Of a stretch of 59,624 nt of DNA, positions 39,199 to 49,754 are shown piece after piece. The DNA is from Enhydrobacter aerosaccus (lineage in GTDB: Bacteria > Pseudomonadota > Alphaproteobacteria > Reyranellales > Reyranellaceae), in contig CAIWTJ010000241.1 in NCBI GenBank assembly GCA_903915535.1, forward strand, positions 1-59,624, in the 5' to 3' direction. Under the pieces are notes generated by a model. That model was not told the DNA's origin. It did not search any database and saw nothing but the letters and a program-made list of their open reading frames with translations. The position numbers were made by a program, and so were the translations under genes. How positions within the stretch are numbered: the stretch's first letter is position 1; every line of letters begins with the position of its first letter.

Positions 39199-40434
39199 TC
39201 AGCCGCCGGACGAGAAGGCCTGCAGGCCGGTCATGGCGCGGCCGAGGATCAACGCATGCACGTCGTGGGTGCCCTCGTAAGTGTTCACGGCCTCGAGGTT
39301 CATGACGTGGCGGATCACGTGATATTCGTCCGACACGCCGTTGCCGCCGTGCATGTCGCGGGCGACGCGGGCGATGTCGAGCGCCTTGCCGCAGTTGTTG
39401 CGCTTGATCAGCGAGATCATCTCGGGCTGCGCCTTGCCCTCGTCCTTGAGACGGCCGACGCGCAGGCAGGCCTGGAGTCCGAGCGCGATCTCGGTCTGCA
39501 TGTCGGCGAGCTTCTTCTGGATCAGCTGGTTGGCGGCCAGCGGCCGGCCGAACTGCTTGCGGTCCATCGTGTAGTTGCGCGCCTGCTTCCAGCAGAATTC
39601 CGCGGCCCCCATGGCGCCCCAGGCGATGCCGTAGCGCGCATTGTTGAGGCAGCCGAACGGGCCGCCCAGGCCCGCGACGTTGGGCAGCATGTTTTCGACC
39701 GGCACCATGACGTCGTCCATCATGATCGCGCCGGTGACCGACGCGCGCAGGCTGAACTTGCCTTCGATCTTCGGCGTATCGAGGCCCTTCATGCCGCGCT
39801 CCAGGATAAAGCCGCGGATCGCGCCGCCGTCGAGCTTGGCCCAGATCACCAGCACGTCGGCGATCGGCGCGTTGGTGATCCACATCTTGGAGCCCGAAAC
39901 CTTGAAGCCGCCCGGCACCGTGACCGCCCGGGTCAGCATGCCGCCCGGATCGGAGCCGTGGTCGGGCTCGGTGAGGCCGAAGCAGCCGACCCATTCGCCG
40001 GTCGCGAGCTTGGGCAGGTACTTCATGCGCTGCTCTTCGCTGCCGTAGGCGTAGATCGGGTGCATGACGAGCGAGGACTGCACGCTCATGGCCGAGCGGT
40101 AGCCCGAGTCGACGCGCTCGACTTCACGCGCCACCAGCCCATAGACCGTGTAGCTCGAGCCGGCGCAGCCGTACTTCTCGGGCAGGGTGGAACCCAGGAG
40201 GCCGAGCGCGCCCATCTCGTTCATGATCTCACGATGGAACTTCTCGTGCCGGTTGGCTTCCAGCACGCGGGTCATCAGCTTTTCCTGGCAGTAGTCGCGG
40301 GCCGCATCGCGGATCGCGCTTTCCTCCTCGGTGAGCTGATCGTCGAGGAAGAAGGGGTCTTCCCAGTCGAAAGCCTTGGCGTCGGCGCGCGTGCCCTTGG
40401 CGGCGCTCTTGATCGGGGTGGCTGCAACAGACAT
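39199..40434 (-). CDS. gcdH: glutaryl-CoA dehydrogenase
   Basis: A 411-residue acyl-CoA dehydrogenase of the glutaryl group. [16 protein letters not shown] is the substrate motif, and [20 protein letters not shown] holds catalytic Glu387, with the Thr-Tyr-Glu pattern of GCDH. It converts glutaryl-CoA to crotonyl-CoA with loss of CO2 in lysine and tryptophan breakdown. GGAGG lies before ATG 40434 (MSVAATPIK); an upstream ATG would add 11 residues. Confidence 0.93.
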   Translation of the reverse strand: MSVAATPIKSAAKGTRADAKAFDWEDPFFLDDQLTEEESAIRDAARDYCQEKLMTRVLEANRHEKFHREIMNEMGALGLLGSTLPEKYGCAGSSYTVYGLVAREVERVDSGYRSAMSVQSSLVMHPIYAYGSEEQRMKYLPKLATGEWVGCFGLTEPDHGSDPGGMLTRAVTVPGGFKVSGSKMWITNAPIADVLVIWAKLDGGAIRGFILERGMKGLDTPKIEGKFSLRASVTGAIMMDDVMVPVENMLPNVAGLGGPFGCLNNARYGIAWGAMGAAEFCWKQARNYTMDRKQFGRPLAANQLIQKKLADMQTEIALGLQACLRVGRLKDEGKAQPEMISLIKRNNCGKALDIARVARDMHGGNGVSDEYHVIRHVMNLEAVNTYEGTHDVHALILGRAMTGLQAFSSGG

Positions 40435-40506
40435 GGGATCCTCCGGATTTCTCCGAGGTCTTATCAAGAAGCGCGCACTGCGCCAACAGGGCTCGGTGGC
40501 GGCAAA

Positions 40507-41301
40507 TCAGGCCGCGACGGTGGTGGCTTCGGTCCGGTTGCTGAGGAGCTTGAAGATATCGAGGCTGATGCGGCCGAACTTTTCCGAAGCGCGGGATTCG
40601 ATCGTCCTGGGCCGCGGCACGTCGATCCGGATATCGGCGGCGATGCGGCCCGGGCGGGCGGACATCACGACGACCCGATCCGACAGGAAGACCGCCTCGG
40701 GGATCGAGTGGGTGACGAACAGGATCGTCTTGCGCGACGCGCTGGTCTCGCCCCAGATGCGCAGCAGCTCGAGGGCCATGTCGTCGCGGGTCATCGCATC
40801 GAGCGCGCCGAAAGGCTCGTCCATCAGCAGGAGCGGCGGATCGAGGAGGAGGGCGCGGCAGAGGGCGGCACGCTGCTGCATGCCGCCCGAGAGCTCGCGC
40901 GGCAGCTTCTCGGCGAAGCCGTTGAGCCCGGCCATCTCGAGCAGTTCATGCGCGCGCTTCTTCAGTCCCGAGGCGTCCTTGCCCGCAAGCTCGGCGGGCA
41001 GCAGTACGTTCTGCAGAATCGAGCGCCACTTCAGCAGAACGGGCTGCTGGAAGACCATGCCGATGTCGGCGATCGGCCGGGTGACCTGGCGGCCCGCCAC
41101 CTTCACGGTGCCCGCAGTCGCCGGGCGTAGACCCGCGACGATCCGGAGCAAAGTGGACTTGCCGCAGCCGCTCGGCCCCACGAGCGAGACGAACTCGCCC
41201 ATGCCGACGGTCAGCGAGATGCCGGCGAGGGCCTCGACCGGGCCGCTCGCCGCCTCGTAGATCATGCCGACCTTGTCGAGGTCGATCAGCCTGTCGTTCA
41301 C
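40507..41301 (-). CDS. ABC transporter ATP-binding protein (nitrate/taurine/NMT1 type)
   Basis: A 264-residue ATPase with Walker A GPSGCGKST, signature LSGGMQQRAALCRAL, and LLMDEPFGALDAMTRDDMALEL typical of the SsuB/TauB/ThiZ group. GTG 41301 (VNDRLIDLDKVG) is the chosen start; codons upstream overlap the binding-protein gene in another frame. It serves the binding protein and permease encoded upstream on the same strand. Confidence 0.9.
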   Translation of the reverse strand: MNDRLIDLDKVGMIYEAASGPVEALAGISLTVGMGEFVSLVGPSGCGKSTLLRIVAGLRPATAGTVKVAGRQVTRPIADIGMVFQQPVLLKWRSILQNVLLPAELAGKDASGLKKRAHELLEMAGLNGFAEKLPRELSGGMQQRAALCRALLLDPPLLLMDEPFGALDAMTRDDMALELLRIWGETSASRKTILFVTHSIPEAVFLSDRVVVMSARPGRIAADIRIDVPRPRTIESRASEKFGRISLDIFKLLSNRTEATTVAA

Positions 41302-41324
41302 GCCGGTTACAACGCGATCGGGTG

Positions 41325-42326
41325 TCAGTTCGTCTTCTTCGGCATTTCTACCTTGGTGTAGAAATCCATCGAATAGACGTCCTTGCACTCGGCTTTCTTG
41401 GAGAGACCCATGTAGGTGTTCACCAGATCGACCGAGTTGCACATCTTCTTTTCCTCGATCCAGCCGATGCCGTTCTTGGCATAACGCTCGGTGTTCATGA
41501 GGGCGAGGCCCATCGCCATGTTCTCGGTCAGCGCCTCGACGTCGATCTCGGGGACGCGCTTCTTGAAGATGACCATGGCGGCCTTCGGATCGGCCATGAC
41601 GTCGCGCCAGCCCATGTAGGAGGCTTCGAGGAAGTCCTTCAGGGCCTTGGGGCGCTCCTTCATCGTCTTGGCGCTGGCGGCGATCGACAGCGAGTAGAGG
41701 TCGAAGCCGTAGTCGGCCCATTGCATCATCACGACATTGCCCTTGCCCGAGGCCTTCTCGTAGAGCGGCAGGCCGGTGGTGGCGTCGCCGACACCGTCGA
41801 GGCGCTTCTCGGCGAGCGCCGCGATCTTGGCGGCCGGCTCGATGTTCACCCAGCTGACTTTGCTCGCATCGATGCCGGTGATCTTGGCGAAGCCCGGGAA
41901 CATCTGGCGCTGGCTGTCGCCCGGAGGGGCGCCCAGGGTCTTGCCTTCGAGATCCTTGGGCTTGGAGATCGGCGCGCTCTTGAGGCTGAAGAAGTTGAGC
42001 GCGGTATTGTCCCAGATCATGCCGACCGACTTCACGGTCGAGCCGCGCGTGGAGGCGGCGATGACGACGGCCGAGTCGGCGACGCCGGCATCGGCACGGC
42101 CGGTGTCGAGCTTGGCGATGACGTCGCCCGAACCCTTGGAATTCTCCAACGTCACGTCGAGGCCCTTGGCCTTGTAGTAACCCTTCTCGAGGGCGACCCA
42201 GTAGGCGGCATGGTCGCCGACCGGGAACCAGTTGAGGGCGAAGGTGAATTTCTCGAGCGTCTGAGCCGAGGCCGTGCCGGCGAGTGCGAGGAGCGCCGCG
42301 AGAGCGAGTGACGTGATGCGAAGCAT
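41325..42326 (-). CDS. NMT1/THI5-type ABC transporter substrate-binding protein
   Basis: A 333-residue periplasmic protein with signal peptide ending AGTASAQ. It has FALNWFPVGDHAAYWVALEKGYYKAKGLDVTLE, KGSGDVIAKLDTGRADAGVADSAVV and KTLGAPPGDSQRQMFPGFAK, the NMT1 pattern seen in pyrimidine, riboflavin and sulfonate transporters. A role in thiamine-precursor or flavin uptake is possible but not fixed. It lies between permease and ATPase genes of one operon. Confidence 0.88.
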   Translation of the reverse strand: MLRITSLALAALLALAGTASAQTLEKFTFALNWFPVGDHAAYWVALEKGYYKAKGLDVTLENSKGSGDVIAKLDTGRADAGVADSAVVIAASTRGSTVKSVGMIWDNTALNFFSLKSAPISKPKDLEGKTLGAPPGDSQRQMFPGFAKITGIDASKVSWVNIEPAAKIAALAEKRLDGVGDATTGLPLYEKASGKGNVVMMQWADYGFDLYSLSIAASAKTMKERPKALKDFLEASYMGWRDVMADPKAAMVIFKKRVPEIDVEALTENMAMGLALMNTERYAKNGIGWIEEKKMCNSVDLVNTYMGLSKKAECKDVYSMDFYTKVEMPKKTN

Positions 42327-42349
42327 GAAAAGTCCCCCTAATCGTTCGA

Positions 42350-43114
42350 TCAATCGATCCCTTCGGCCCATGGCGCCCACAGATGCGCCACGAGAACGAC
42401 CAGACCGTACAATGCCAGTCCCACTGCGGAAATCCAGATCAGGGCCGCGAAGGCCACCGACGTATTCATGCTGCTCTGGGTGGTGACGATGACGTAGCCC
42501 AGCCCGCGCTGCGACGCCACGAACTCGCCCACGATCGCGCCGACGACGGCGGCGGTCGCCGTGATCTTGAGCGAGCTCAGGATGTAGGGCAGCGCGTTGG
42601 GGATGCGGATCTTGGCGAAGATCAGCCATTTAGGCGCGTTGAAGACGCGGCCGAGATCCAGCATGTCGGCCTCGACCTGGCTCAATCCGACGGCTGTGTT
42701 GATCACGACCGGGAAGAAGCCGATGAGCGCCCCCATCAGCATGTTGGGGAAGATGCCGTAGCCCATCCACACCAGGAACAATGGCGCGATCGCGACCTTG
42801 GGCAGGGTGTTCAGGAAGACGAGGAAGGGTACCAGCGCATTGGCGATCAACGGCGACCAGGCGATGGCAACGCCCAGCATCACGCCGACGGCGGCCGCCA
42901 TGAAGAACGCGCCGATGATTTCCCACGTCGTGGTCCACACATGCTGGGCCCAGGGAACCTCGGGGGCCCAGAGAGACTCGAGGACGGACATCGGCGCGGG
43001 CAGCAGATAGGCGCGTATACCGGAATAGCTGACGGCAAGCTGCCAGATCGCGAGCAGCGAAACGAACAGCACGATTGTCGGCCAGTACTGCCGGGCCAAG
43101 GCTTTCATTTTCAT
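42350..43114 (-). CDS. ABC transporter permease (SsuC/ThiX type)
   Basis: A 254-residue permease with six membrane helices and the EAA loop DMLDLGRVFNAPKWLIFAKIRIPNALPYILSSLKIT. VGEFVASQRGLGYVIV is the conserved region after the loop. It is the first gene of a three-gene importer operon (permease, binding protein, ATPase) and is divergent from the seven-gene catabolic operon. No thiamine riboswitch is visible in the short leader. Confidence 0.9.
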   Translation of the reverse strand: MKMKALARQYWPTIVLFVSLLAIWQLAVSYSGIRAYLLPAPMSVLESLWAPEVPWAQHVWTTTWEIIGAFFMAAAVGVMLGVAIAWSPLIANALVPFLVFLNTLPKVAIAPLFLVWMGYGIFPNMLMGALIGFFPVVINTAVGLSQVEADMLDLGRVFNAPKWLIFAKIRIPNALPYILSSLKITATAAVVGAIVGEFVASQRGLGYVIVTTQSSMNTSVAFAALIWISAVGLALYGLVVLVAHLWAPWAEGID

Positions 43115-43133
43115 GTTGTCGCGCAGCGCATTA

Positions 43134-43144
43134 CAGTGACACTG
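43134..43144. promoter_or_regulatory. short perfect palindrome in divergent control region
   Basis: CAGTG-A-CACTG is a perfect palindrome centred on 43139, within the 67-base gap between the divergent importer and catabolic operons. It could be an operator that controls both. An 11-base palindrome can occur by chance, so this is only a candidate. Confidence 0.3.
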
Positions 43145-43181
43145 ACGAAGGCAGAATTGGCCGTCAAGGCGAGGATCATCG

Positions 43182-44000
43182 GTGAAGCTGTCTCTGTGTA
43201 ACGAGGTGATCCGCGAGCTTCCGTTCGACCGCCAGTGCGCTCTTGCGGCGGGCCTTGGCTATCGGGGGCTCGAGGTCGCGCCATTCACGTTCGGCGACGA
43301 TGCATGGCGCATGCCAGCGTCGAAGCGTGGCGATATTCGGAACGCCTGCAAGGCCGCCGGCATCGAGGTGAGCGGCCTGCATTGGCTTCTCGCCGCGCCC
43401 GCGGGCCTCTCGATCACGACATCGGACCGCACGGTCTGGCAGAAGAGCGTCGATGTTCTGCGCGCCTCGGTCGAACTCTGCGCCGAACTGGGTGGTGCTT
43501 ATCTGGTGCATGGTTCGCCGGCGCAGCGTCGCGTGGCGGAAGCCTCCGACGCCAGGCGCGCGGAGGAAGCGTGGGCTGTCGCCGCCGACGCCGCACAGAA
43601 AGCGGGCGTCGTCTATTGCCTGGAACCGCTTGCCCAACCCGACTGCAACTTCATCAACACGCTGGCCGAGGCTTCGGCGGTCGTCCAGCGCATCTGCAAC
43701 CCCGCCTTCAGGTCGATGATCGACACGCTTGCGTCGTCTTTGATGGAAGAGGAACCGGTGGCCGGCGTCATCCGTAAGTGGATGCCGACCGGGCTTGTGC
43801 AGCACATCCAGTTCAACGATCGCAACAAGCGCGGACCGGGCGAGGGCAACGACAAGTTCGCGCCTGTTCTCGCGGCGCTCAAAGAGACCGGCTATGACGG
43901 CTGGGTCGCCATGGAACCCTTCATCTACGAACCCGACGGGCCGACCTGCGCCGCGCGCATGATCGGCTACGTCTCGGGCCTTCTGGAGCAATCGACATGA
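43182..44000 (+). CDS. sugar phosphate isomerase/epimerase (IolE-like TIM barrel)
   Basis: A 272-residue AP-endonuclease-2-type TIM barrel starting VKLSLCNEVIRELPF at GTG 43182. Metal-binding positions are suggested by EVSGLHWLL, GAYLVHGSPAQR, VVYCLEPLAQPDCNFINT, VQHIQFNDRN and DGWVAMEPFIYEPDG. It isomerises or epimerises a sugar or sugar acid. It is first in a seven-gene operon and overlaps the next gene by four bases. Confidence 0.88.
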   Translation: MKLSLCNEVIRELPFDRQCALAAGLGYRGLEVAPFTFGDDAWRMPASKRGDIRNACKAAGIEVSGLHWLLAAPAGLSITTSDRTVWQKSVDVLRASVELCAELGGAYLVHGSPAQRRVAEASDARRAEEAWAVAADAAQKAGVVYCLEPLAQPDCNFINTLAEASAVVQRICNPAFRSMIDTLASSLMEEEPVAGVIRKWMPTGLVQHIQFNDRNKRGPGEGNDKFAPVLAALKETGYDGWVAMEPFIYEPDGPTCAARMIGYVSGLLEQST

Positions 44001-45418
44001 AAGTGAAGCTGGAGGCAGCGGATCGCTTCGAGCGCGACTTCGTGTTGCGCCTGCCGTTCCGCTTCGGCGTGATCACCGTGACGCACGGCACGCAGGCCGT
44101 TCTGCGCGTGCGCATCAAGCTGGAGGACGGCCGCACCAGCGAAGGCGTCGCCGCCGAGGCGCTGGCCGCCAAATGGTTCGAAAAGAGCCCGCAGTTCACC
44201 GACGCGCAGAACCACGACCAGCTGCGCCAGGCACTGCAGCTCGCGATCGATAACTACATGGCGCAGGGGTTTGCGACGCCGTTCGGGCTTTATGCCGGCG
44301 CCTACCGACAGCAGATCGCCAAAGGCGGCGACCTCGGGCTCAATCCCCTGGTGGCGGCCTATGGTCCGGCGCTCCTGGACCGGGCCATCCTCGATGCGGT
44401 CGGCAAGGCAACGGGGCAGTCGTTCGCGGAGATGATCACTTTGAACGTGACGGGCATCGCTGCGACCGATCTGACGCCTGACATCGAGGACGCCGCGCTC
44501 CAGCCTTTCCTGCAAGCTCTGAAGCCCGGAGCGAGCATCGATATGCGCCACACAGTGGGACTCGTCGACCCGCTGACGGCGGCGGATCGCCCGGCGGCCG
44601 AGCGGGTGAACGACGGGCTGCCGGAGACGCTCGAAGAGGTCGTGTCCTATTACAAGGGCCGCTACTACAAGCTGAAGGTCGGCGGCAACGTGACGGCCGA
44701 TCTCGAACGGCTGACGAAGATTGCGTCCGTTCTCGACAAGGGCGCGGGCGACTATCGCTGCACCTTCGACGGCAACGAGCAGTACGACGATGTCGACGGC
44801 ATCGTCGAGTTGTGGCGCAAGGTGGAGGAAACGCCGGCGCTCGCGCGCATGGTCAAATCGACGCTGTTCATCGAGCAGCCCATCAAGCGCACGTCGGCGC
44901 TCAGCCGTTCGGTGAGCGCCCTGGCCAAGTACCGCCCTGTCATCATCGACGAGTCTGACGGCGAGCTCTCGACTTTCCCTGAAGCGCTGAAGCTTGGCTA
45001 TGCCGGCGTCTCTACCAAGAACTGCAAGGGGTTCTACAAATCGATCCTGAACGCTTCGCGCGTGGCCAGGCTCGGCGCGGGCCACTTCATGTCGGCGGAG
45101 GACCTCACCACGCAGCCCGGCGTCAGCGTCCAGCAGGATTTGGCCCTGGTATCGTTGCTCGGGCTCACACATGTCGAGCGCAATGCGCATCACTTCATCG
45201 ACGGCATGTCGGGCGTCTCGGAGGCCGAGCAGGCATCGTTCCTCGCCGCCCATCCGACGCTCTACGACCGGCAGCCCGGCAAGCCGGTGCGCCTCAAGGT
45301 GAGCGGCGGAAAGATCAACCTCACGTCGCTCGGCTGCGCGGGATTCGCCGTAGGCGCCGACGTCGACTTCAGGGCGCTGCGTGCCATGCCGGCCGCACCC
45401 AAGGAGCGCATCCAATGA
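43997..45418 (+). CDS. mandelate racemase/enolase superfamily protein
   Basis: A 473-residue enolase-superfamily enzyme, longer than the common 370-400. The metal ligands appear as Asp258 (FDGNEQY), Glu293 (FIEQP) and the DESDG loop at 318-322. Lys225-x-Lys227 in YYKLKVGG is a catalytic base candidate, with Lys341 and Lys344 in [11 protein letters not shown]. It abstracts a proton next to a carboxylate, as in acid-sugar dehydratases or racemases. Overlaps of four bases occur on both sides. Confidence 0.85.
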   Translation: MKVKLEAADRFERDFVLRLPFRFGVITVTHGTQAVLRVRIKLEDGRTSEGVAAEALAAKWFEKSPQFTDAQNHDQLRQALQLAIDNYMAQGFATPFGLYAGAYRQQIAKGGDLGLNPLVAAYGPALLDRAILDAVGKATGQSFAEMITLNVTGIAATDLTPDIEDAALQPFLQALKPGASIDMRHTVGLVDPLTAADRPAAERVNDGLPETLEEVVSYYKGRYYKLKVGGNVTADLERLTKIASVLDKGAGDYRCTFDGNEQYDDVDGIVELWRKVEETPALARMVKSTLFIEQPIKRTSALSRSVSALAKYRPVIIDESDGELSTFPEALKLGYAGVSTKNCKGFYKSILNASRVARLGAGHFMSAEDLTTQPGVSVQQDLALVSLLGLTHVERNAHHFIDGMSGVSEAEQASFLAAHPTLYDRQPGKPVRLKVSGGKINLTSLGCAGFAVGADVDFRALRAMPAAPKERIQ

Positions 45419-46446
45419 CGACTCAACTCCCCGCGCGCTTCGAATCGATCGAAGCGCTCGAAGAATTCATGACCCGGCCGTCGGACGCGCTGCTCGCCGA
45501 TCTCGCGAGGACACCGGGCGACATCATGGTGCTGGGTGTCGGCGGCAAGATGGGCCCGACGCTCGCCCGCATGGCCAAACGCGCGGCGCCGAACAAGCGG
45601 GTGATCGGCGTGGCGCGCTTTAGCGAGAAGGGCGTGCGCGAGGAATTGGAGACGGCGGGCGTCGAGCCGATGCCGGCGGATCTTCTCGATCGTGCAGCGC
45701 TCGAGAAACTGCCGAAGGCCGCCAACATCGTGTTCATGGCCGGCCGCAAGTTCGGCGCCGCGGGCAACGTGCCGCTTACCTGGGCGATGAACGTGCATGT
45801 GCCTGCGATGGTCGCCGAGGTGTTTAAGGCCTCGCGTATTGTCGCATTCTCCACGGGCTGCGTTTATCCGTTCGTTCCGGTCGAAAGCGGCGGTGCCACG
45901 GAAGAAACGCCCGCGATTCCGCCGCCCGGCGACTATGCCAGTTCCTGCGCCGGCCGCGAGCACATGTTCTCCTACTTCTCCGCCCAGCACGGCACGCCGG
46001 GCCGGCTGTTCCGCCTCAACTATGCGATCGACATGCGTTACGGCGTCTTGCACGACGTCGGCCGCAAGGTCCGCGACGGTGAGACGATCGATCTCTCGAT
46101 GGGCCATGTGAACGTGATCTGGCAAGGCGACGCGAACAGCGTGGCGCTACGCTGCCTCGCACATGCGACCACACCGACATCGCCGATCAACGTAACCGGA
46201 CCTGAGACGATCGAGGTGCGCGCGCTCGCCCTCGAGTTCGGCAAGCTCCTGGGCAAGACGCCGACGTTCTCCGGTATGCCGGCACCGACCGGCTGGCTGA
46301 ACAACGCAGCCCGTATGGTGAAGGAGTTCGGGCCGCCCAGCGTGCCGCTGCAGAAGATGGTCGAGTGGACGGCGGACTGGCTCGGCCGCGACATGGCCAC
46401 GCTGAACAAGCCGACGCATTACGAAGTGCGCGATGGTCAATATTGA
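45415..46446 (+). CDS. NAD-dependent epimerase/dehydratase family protein with altered YxxxK
   Basis: A 343-residue Rossmann-fold protein. The dinucleotide site is GVGGKMG (41-47), and [11 protein letters not shown] precedes the active-site stretch. At the expected YxxSK position the sequence is Tyr174-Ala-Ser-Ser-Cys178, so the usual Lys is Cys, followed by AGREHM. NMNVHVP-like and [11 protein letters not shown] motifs match epimerases. It probably oxidises or epimerises the operon substrate, but the Lys loss raises doubt about standard chemistry. Confidence 0.82.
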   Translation: MTTQLPARFESIEALEEFMTRPSDALLADLARTPGDIMVLGVGGKMGPTLARMAKRAAPNKRVIGVARFSEKGVREELETAGVEPMPADLLDRAALEKLPKAANIVFMAGRKFGAAGNVPLTWAMNVHVPAMVAEVFKASRIVAFSTGCVYPFVPVESGGATEETPAIPPPGDYASSCAGREHMFSYFSAQHGTPGRLFRLNYAIDMRYGVLHDVGRKVRDGETIDLSMGHVNVIWQGDANSVALRCLAHATTPTSPINVTGPETIEVRALALEFGKLLGKTPTFSGMPAPTGWLNNAARMVKEFGPPSVPLQKMVEWTADWLGRDMATLNKPTHYEVRDGQY

Positions 46447-47284
46447 GCCGATCGATCCGGGACAGGCAGACGCCGTCTGGCCGCTGTCGATCGAAGCCGG
46501 ATGGAATCAAAACGTGGCCGACTGGCGCTTCATGCTGGGAGCGGGGCAGGGCTTCGGCGTGAAGAATGCGGGCGGTGTGTGGGAGGCAAGCTCGCTCGTC
46601 CTTCCACTCGGCCAGCATCTCGCCTGGATCAGCATGGTGCTGGTGACGAAGAGCCGCCGGGGCGGCGGGGTGGGAACCGGCCTGCTGAAGCGATGCCTCG
46701 ACGAGGTAAAAGCGAACGACGCGGTCGCGGGCCTCGATGCGACGGAGCAGGGACGGCCAATCTACCTGAAGCTGGGCTTCCACGATCTTTACAAGATTGC
46801 GCGCTGGCATCTCGATGCCGCGACGAACGTCGTGGCGCCGCCGCCCGGCGTGACCGTACGGCCGTTCCTCATCGCTGACTTGCCCAAGCTGCCGACTTAC
46901 GATCGTCCGCTGTCCGGCATGGAACGGCCGACCCTGCTGGCACATCTGGCCACGCGACAGCCGGGACTGGCGTGGGTGGCAGAAACGCCATCGGGCAAGC
47001 TCGCGGGCTTCGCCCTCGGCCGCGAAGGCCGGAAGGCCAACTCAGTTGGTCCAGTGATTGCCGACAACGAGGCGGTGGCGCTGGCATTGATTTCGGAGGC
47101 AACGACGGCGGCCAAAGGACCGTTCATCATGGATGTGCCCGAGGCTCACAACGCCCTCCGGCTCTGGCTGGAGACGCAGGGTGCCGTATCGCCTCGCGGA
47201 TACATGCGGATGACCCTCGGCACGGCAAAGAAGCTCGACGATCCGGCCCACGTCTTTGCTCTCGCCGGGCCCGAACTGGGATAG
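46433..47284 (+). CDS. GNAT family N-acetyltransferase (two-domain)
   Basis: A 283-residue protein. The first half has the acetyl-CoA loop in [21 protein letters not shown] and [15 protein letters not shown]. The second half (from about residue 135) is a further GNAT-like domain ending [11 protein letters not shown]. It overlaps the epimerase gene by 14 bases. The acceptor is unknown; in this operon it might act on an amino intermediate. Confidence 0.85.
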   Translation: MVNIEPIDPGQADAVWPLSIEAGWNQNVADWRFMLGAGQGFGVKNAGGVWEASSLVLPLGQHLAWISMVLVTKSRRGGGVGTGLLKRCLDEVKANDAVAGLDATEQGRPIYLKLGFHDLYKIARWHLDAATNVVAPPPGVTVRPFLIADLPKLPTYDRPLSGMERPTLLAHLATRQPGLAWVAETPSGKLAGFALGREGRKANSVGPVIADNEAVALALISEATTAAKGPFIMDVPEAHNALRLWLETQGAVSPRGYMRMTLGTAKKLDDPAHVFALAGPELG

Positions 47285-47293
47285 AATACGACC

Positions 47294-48349
47294 ATGCATT
47301 GGAAAGAACTCCCGCAACCGGTCCTGTCCCTCCTGCGCCACGGCACGGTGATCCCCGCGCACCCGCTGGCACTCGATGCCGAGCGCAAGTTCGACAGGGA
47401 ATCCCAGCGCGCCATCGCACGCTACTATGTCGATGCGGGCTCGGGCGGCCTCGCCGTCGGCGTGCACTCGACGCAGTTCGCGATCCGCGAGGTCGGGCTC
47501 TACACGCCCGTGCTGGAACTGGCGATCCAGACGGCCAAGGAATGGACCGATCGGCCACTGGTCATGATCGCCGGCGCAGTCGGCAAGACCGCGCAAGCAG
47601 TCGAGGAAGCGAAAACCGCGCGCTCGCTCGGCTATCACGCCGTGCTGCTGTCACTCGCGGCGCTGAAGGGTGCGAGCGAGGACGAGCTGATCGAGCACTG
47701 CACGGCCGTCGCGAAAGAAATGCCGTTGATCGGCTTTTACCTCCAGACCGCGGTGGGCGGCATCCCGCTGTCGCGCGGCTTCTGGAGCCGCTTTGCCGCG
47801 ATCGACAATGTCGTGGCGATCAAGGTGGCGCCATTCAACCGCTATCGCACGCTCGACGTCGCCTTCGGCATCGCCAACGCGCATGCCGAGGAGCGAATCA
47901 CCCTCTACACCGGCAACGACGATCACATCGTGGCCGATCTCCTGACGCCGATGGTCGTCCGTACGGGCAATCGCGAAGTGACTCTGCGCTTCCACGGCGG
48001 CCTCCTCGGTCACTGGAGCGTATGGACCCGCGGCGCGGTGAAGCTGCTGGAGAAGATCAAGCTCTCGGTGTCGGCGGGCGCCATTCCGCCAGAAACGCTG
48101 GCGCTGGACTCCTTCGTGACCGACTGCAATTCGGTGGTGTTCGACGTCGAGCACGATTTTGCCGGCTGCATCCCCGGCTGCCACGAGATCCTGCGGCGGC
48201 AGGGATTGCTGAAATCGATCGAATGTCTCGATCCGCACGAGAAGCTCAGCCCCGGACAAAGCGAGGGGATCGACCGCCTGTACGCGACCTATCCCGAGCT
48301 GCATGACGACGCCTTCGTGGCCGCGAACCTCGCGCGCTGGCGGAGCTGA
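47294..48349 (+). CDS. dihydrodipicolinate synthase (DapA) family lyase
   Basis: A 351-residue TIM-barrel aldolase-like enzyme. The Schiff-base Lys177 is in NVVAIKVAPFNRYRT and the Tyr equivalent is Tyr149 in IGFYLQTAVGG. It is about 50 residues longer than DapA. In operons with enolase-superfamily enzymes such proteins are often keto-acid aldolases or dehydratases. It begins nine bases after the GNAT stop and ends one base before the amidase start. Confidence 0.87.
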   Translation: MHWKELPQPVLSLLRHGTVIPAHPLALDAERKFDRESQRAIARYYVDAGSGGLAVGVHSTQFAIREVGLYTPVLELAIQTAKEWTDRPLVMIAGAVGKTAQAVEEAKTARSLGYHAVLLSLAALKGASEDELIEHCTAVAKEMPLIGFYLQTAVGGIPLSRGFWSRFAAIDNVVAIKVAPFNRYRTLDVAFGIANAHAEERITLYTGNDDHIVADLLTPMVVRTGNREVTLRFHGGLLGHWSVWTRGAVKLLEKIKLSVSAGAIPPETLALDSFVTDCNSVVFDVEHDFAGCIPGCHEILRRQGLLKSIECLDPHEKLSPGQSEGIDRLYATYPELHDDAFVAANLARWRS

Positions 48350-48350
48350 C

Positions 48351-49754
48351 GTGGACGATCTGTTCGCGACTCATGACGCCCTGGGCGTCGCCGAACTCGT
48401 GCGCACGCGCAAGCTCGGCGCCAAGGAACTGCTCGATGGAACGCTCTCCAACCTGCGCAAGCTCAATGGCACGCTGAACGCGATTACGGATTTCTACGAC
48501 GACGCGCCTCCGGCCGCAGTGGGGCCGTTCCAAGGCGTGCCGTATGTCATCAAGCAACTGATGGCCGATTGTGCCGGGCATCCGACCACTCTCGGCTCGA
48601 AGTTCTTTGCCAAGCAGCCCGTGGCTGCTGCCGACAGCGCCGCCGTCGCGCGCATGCGGAAGGCCGGTCTCGTGATCGTGGGCCGCACAAACACCAGCGA
48701 ATTTGGCCTCGCGCCCACGACGGAGCCGGCGTTCGTTGGCGCAACAGTCAATCCGTGGCGCAAGGATCTCTCGCCGGGCGGCTCCTCTGGCGGTTCGGCG
48801 GCGATCGTGGCTGCGCGCGGTCTGCCGATGGGCCACGCGACCGACGGGGGCGGGTCGATCCGCATCCCGGCCAGCTTGTGCGGCCTGTTCGGGCTCAAGC
48901 CGTCGCGCGGGCGGATCAGCCTTGCGCCGATCGGCGAGACGCTGGCGGGGGCGGGCGCCCAGCACTGCGTATCGATCTCGGTACGCGACTCGGCGGCGCT
49001 GCTCGACGCGACAGCCGGAGCTGAACCGGGCGATCCGTATGGCATTGCCTTACCGTCCGGCTCGTTTCTCGACGCCACGAAGCGCGCGCCGGGCAGGCTG
49101 CGCGTGGCCTTCATGCGCAAGCCGGTCGGCGGAGGAGCGCTCGATCCGGCGCTGGTGAAGGCGATCGAACGCACGGCGAAGCTGCTCGAAGAACTCGGTC
49201 ATCACGTCGAGGAGGCGGCGCCCGATTACGACGCGGCGGCGCTCAATGCCGCGTTCTGGATGGGGATGAGCGCCAATACCTACACGAACATCCAGCTGCG
49301 CTCGGCGGGCCGCACGCCGGGGCCAGGCGATCTCGAGCCGGTGACGGTCGAGACGGCGCGCCGCGGGGGACTGGTGAGCGCCAACGACTATATTCGCTGC
49401 GTGCAGACCTTCCATCGCACCGGCCGTGCTCTCGGCGCTTTCTTCGAGAAATACGACGTGCTGCTGTCGACCACCCACGCGCGGACCAGCCTGCCGCTCG
49501 GCACGGTCCGCATGGATGGCACGCTCGAACAGTTCGACGAGCAGGTCGCACCGATGACCGCGTTCACGGCGGTGTGCAACGCGACAGGCGTGCCCGCGAT
49601 GTCCGTCCCGCTGGAATGGACCGACGATGGTACGTCCAATGGGGGCCTGCCGATCGGCATGCACTTCGCGGCGAAATTGGGCGCGGAAGAAACCCTCTAC
49701 TCCCTTGCAGCTCAACTCGAGAAGGCGCGCCCCTGGCGCGATCGCCGGCCATGA
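48351..49754 (+). CDS. amidase (amidase signature family)
   Basis: A 467-residue amidase with the Ser-cisSer-Lys triad: Lys68 (YVIKQL), Ser145 (SPGGSSGGSAA) and nucleophile Ser169 (TDGGGSIRIPAS). GTG 48351 has GGAG five bases upstream and lies two bases after the previous stop. It hydrolyses an amide to acid and ammonia. It overlaps the amidohydrolase gene by four bases. Confidence 0.92.
   Translation: MDDLFATHDALGVAELVRTRKLGAKELLDGTLSNLRKLNGTLNAITDFYDDAPPAAVGPFQGVPYVIKQLMADCAGHPTTLGSKFFAKQPVAAADSAAVARMRKAGLVIVGRTNTSEFGLAPTTEPAFVGATVNPWRKDLSPGGSSGGSAAIVAARGLPMGHATDGGGSIRIPASLCGLFGLKPSRGRISLAPIGETLAGAGAQHCVSISVRDSAALLDATAGAEPGDPYGIALPSGSFLDATKRAPGRLRVAFMRKPVGGGALDPALVKAIERTAKLLEELGHHVEEAAPDYDAAALNAAFWMGMSANTYTNIQLRSAGRTPGPGDLEPVTVETARRGGLVSANDYIRCVQTFHRTGRALGAFFEKYDVLLSTTHARTSLPLGTVRMDGTLEQFDEQVAPMTAFTAVCNATGVPAMSVPLEWTDDGTSNGGLPIGMHFAAKLGAEETLYSLAAQLEKARPWRDRRP

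Noticed and set aside
43115-43181. A thiamine-pyrophosphate riboswitch before the NMT1-type importer
   Set aside because: The divergent gap is only 67 bases and lacks the conserved CUGAGA and related TPP aptamer segments.
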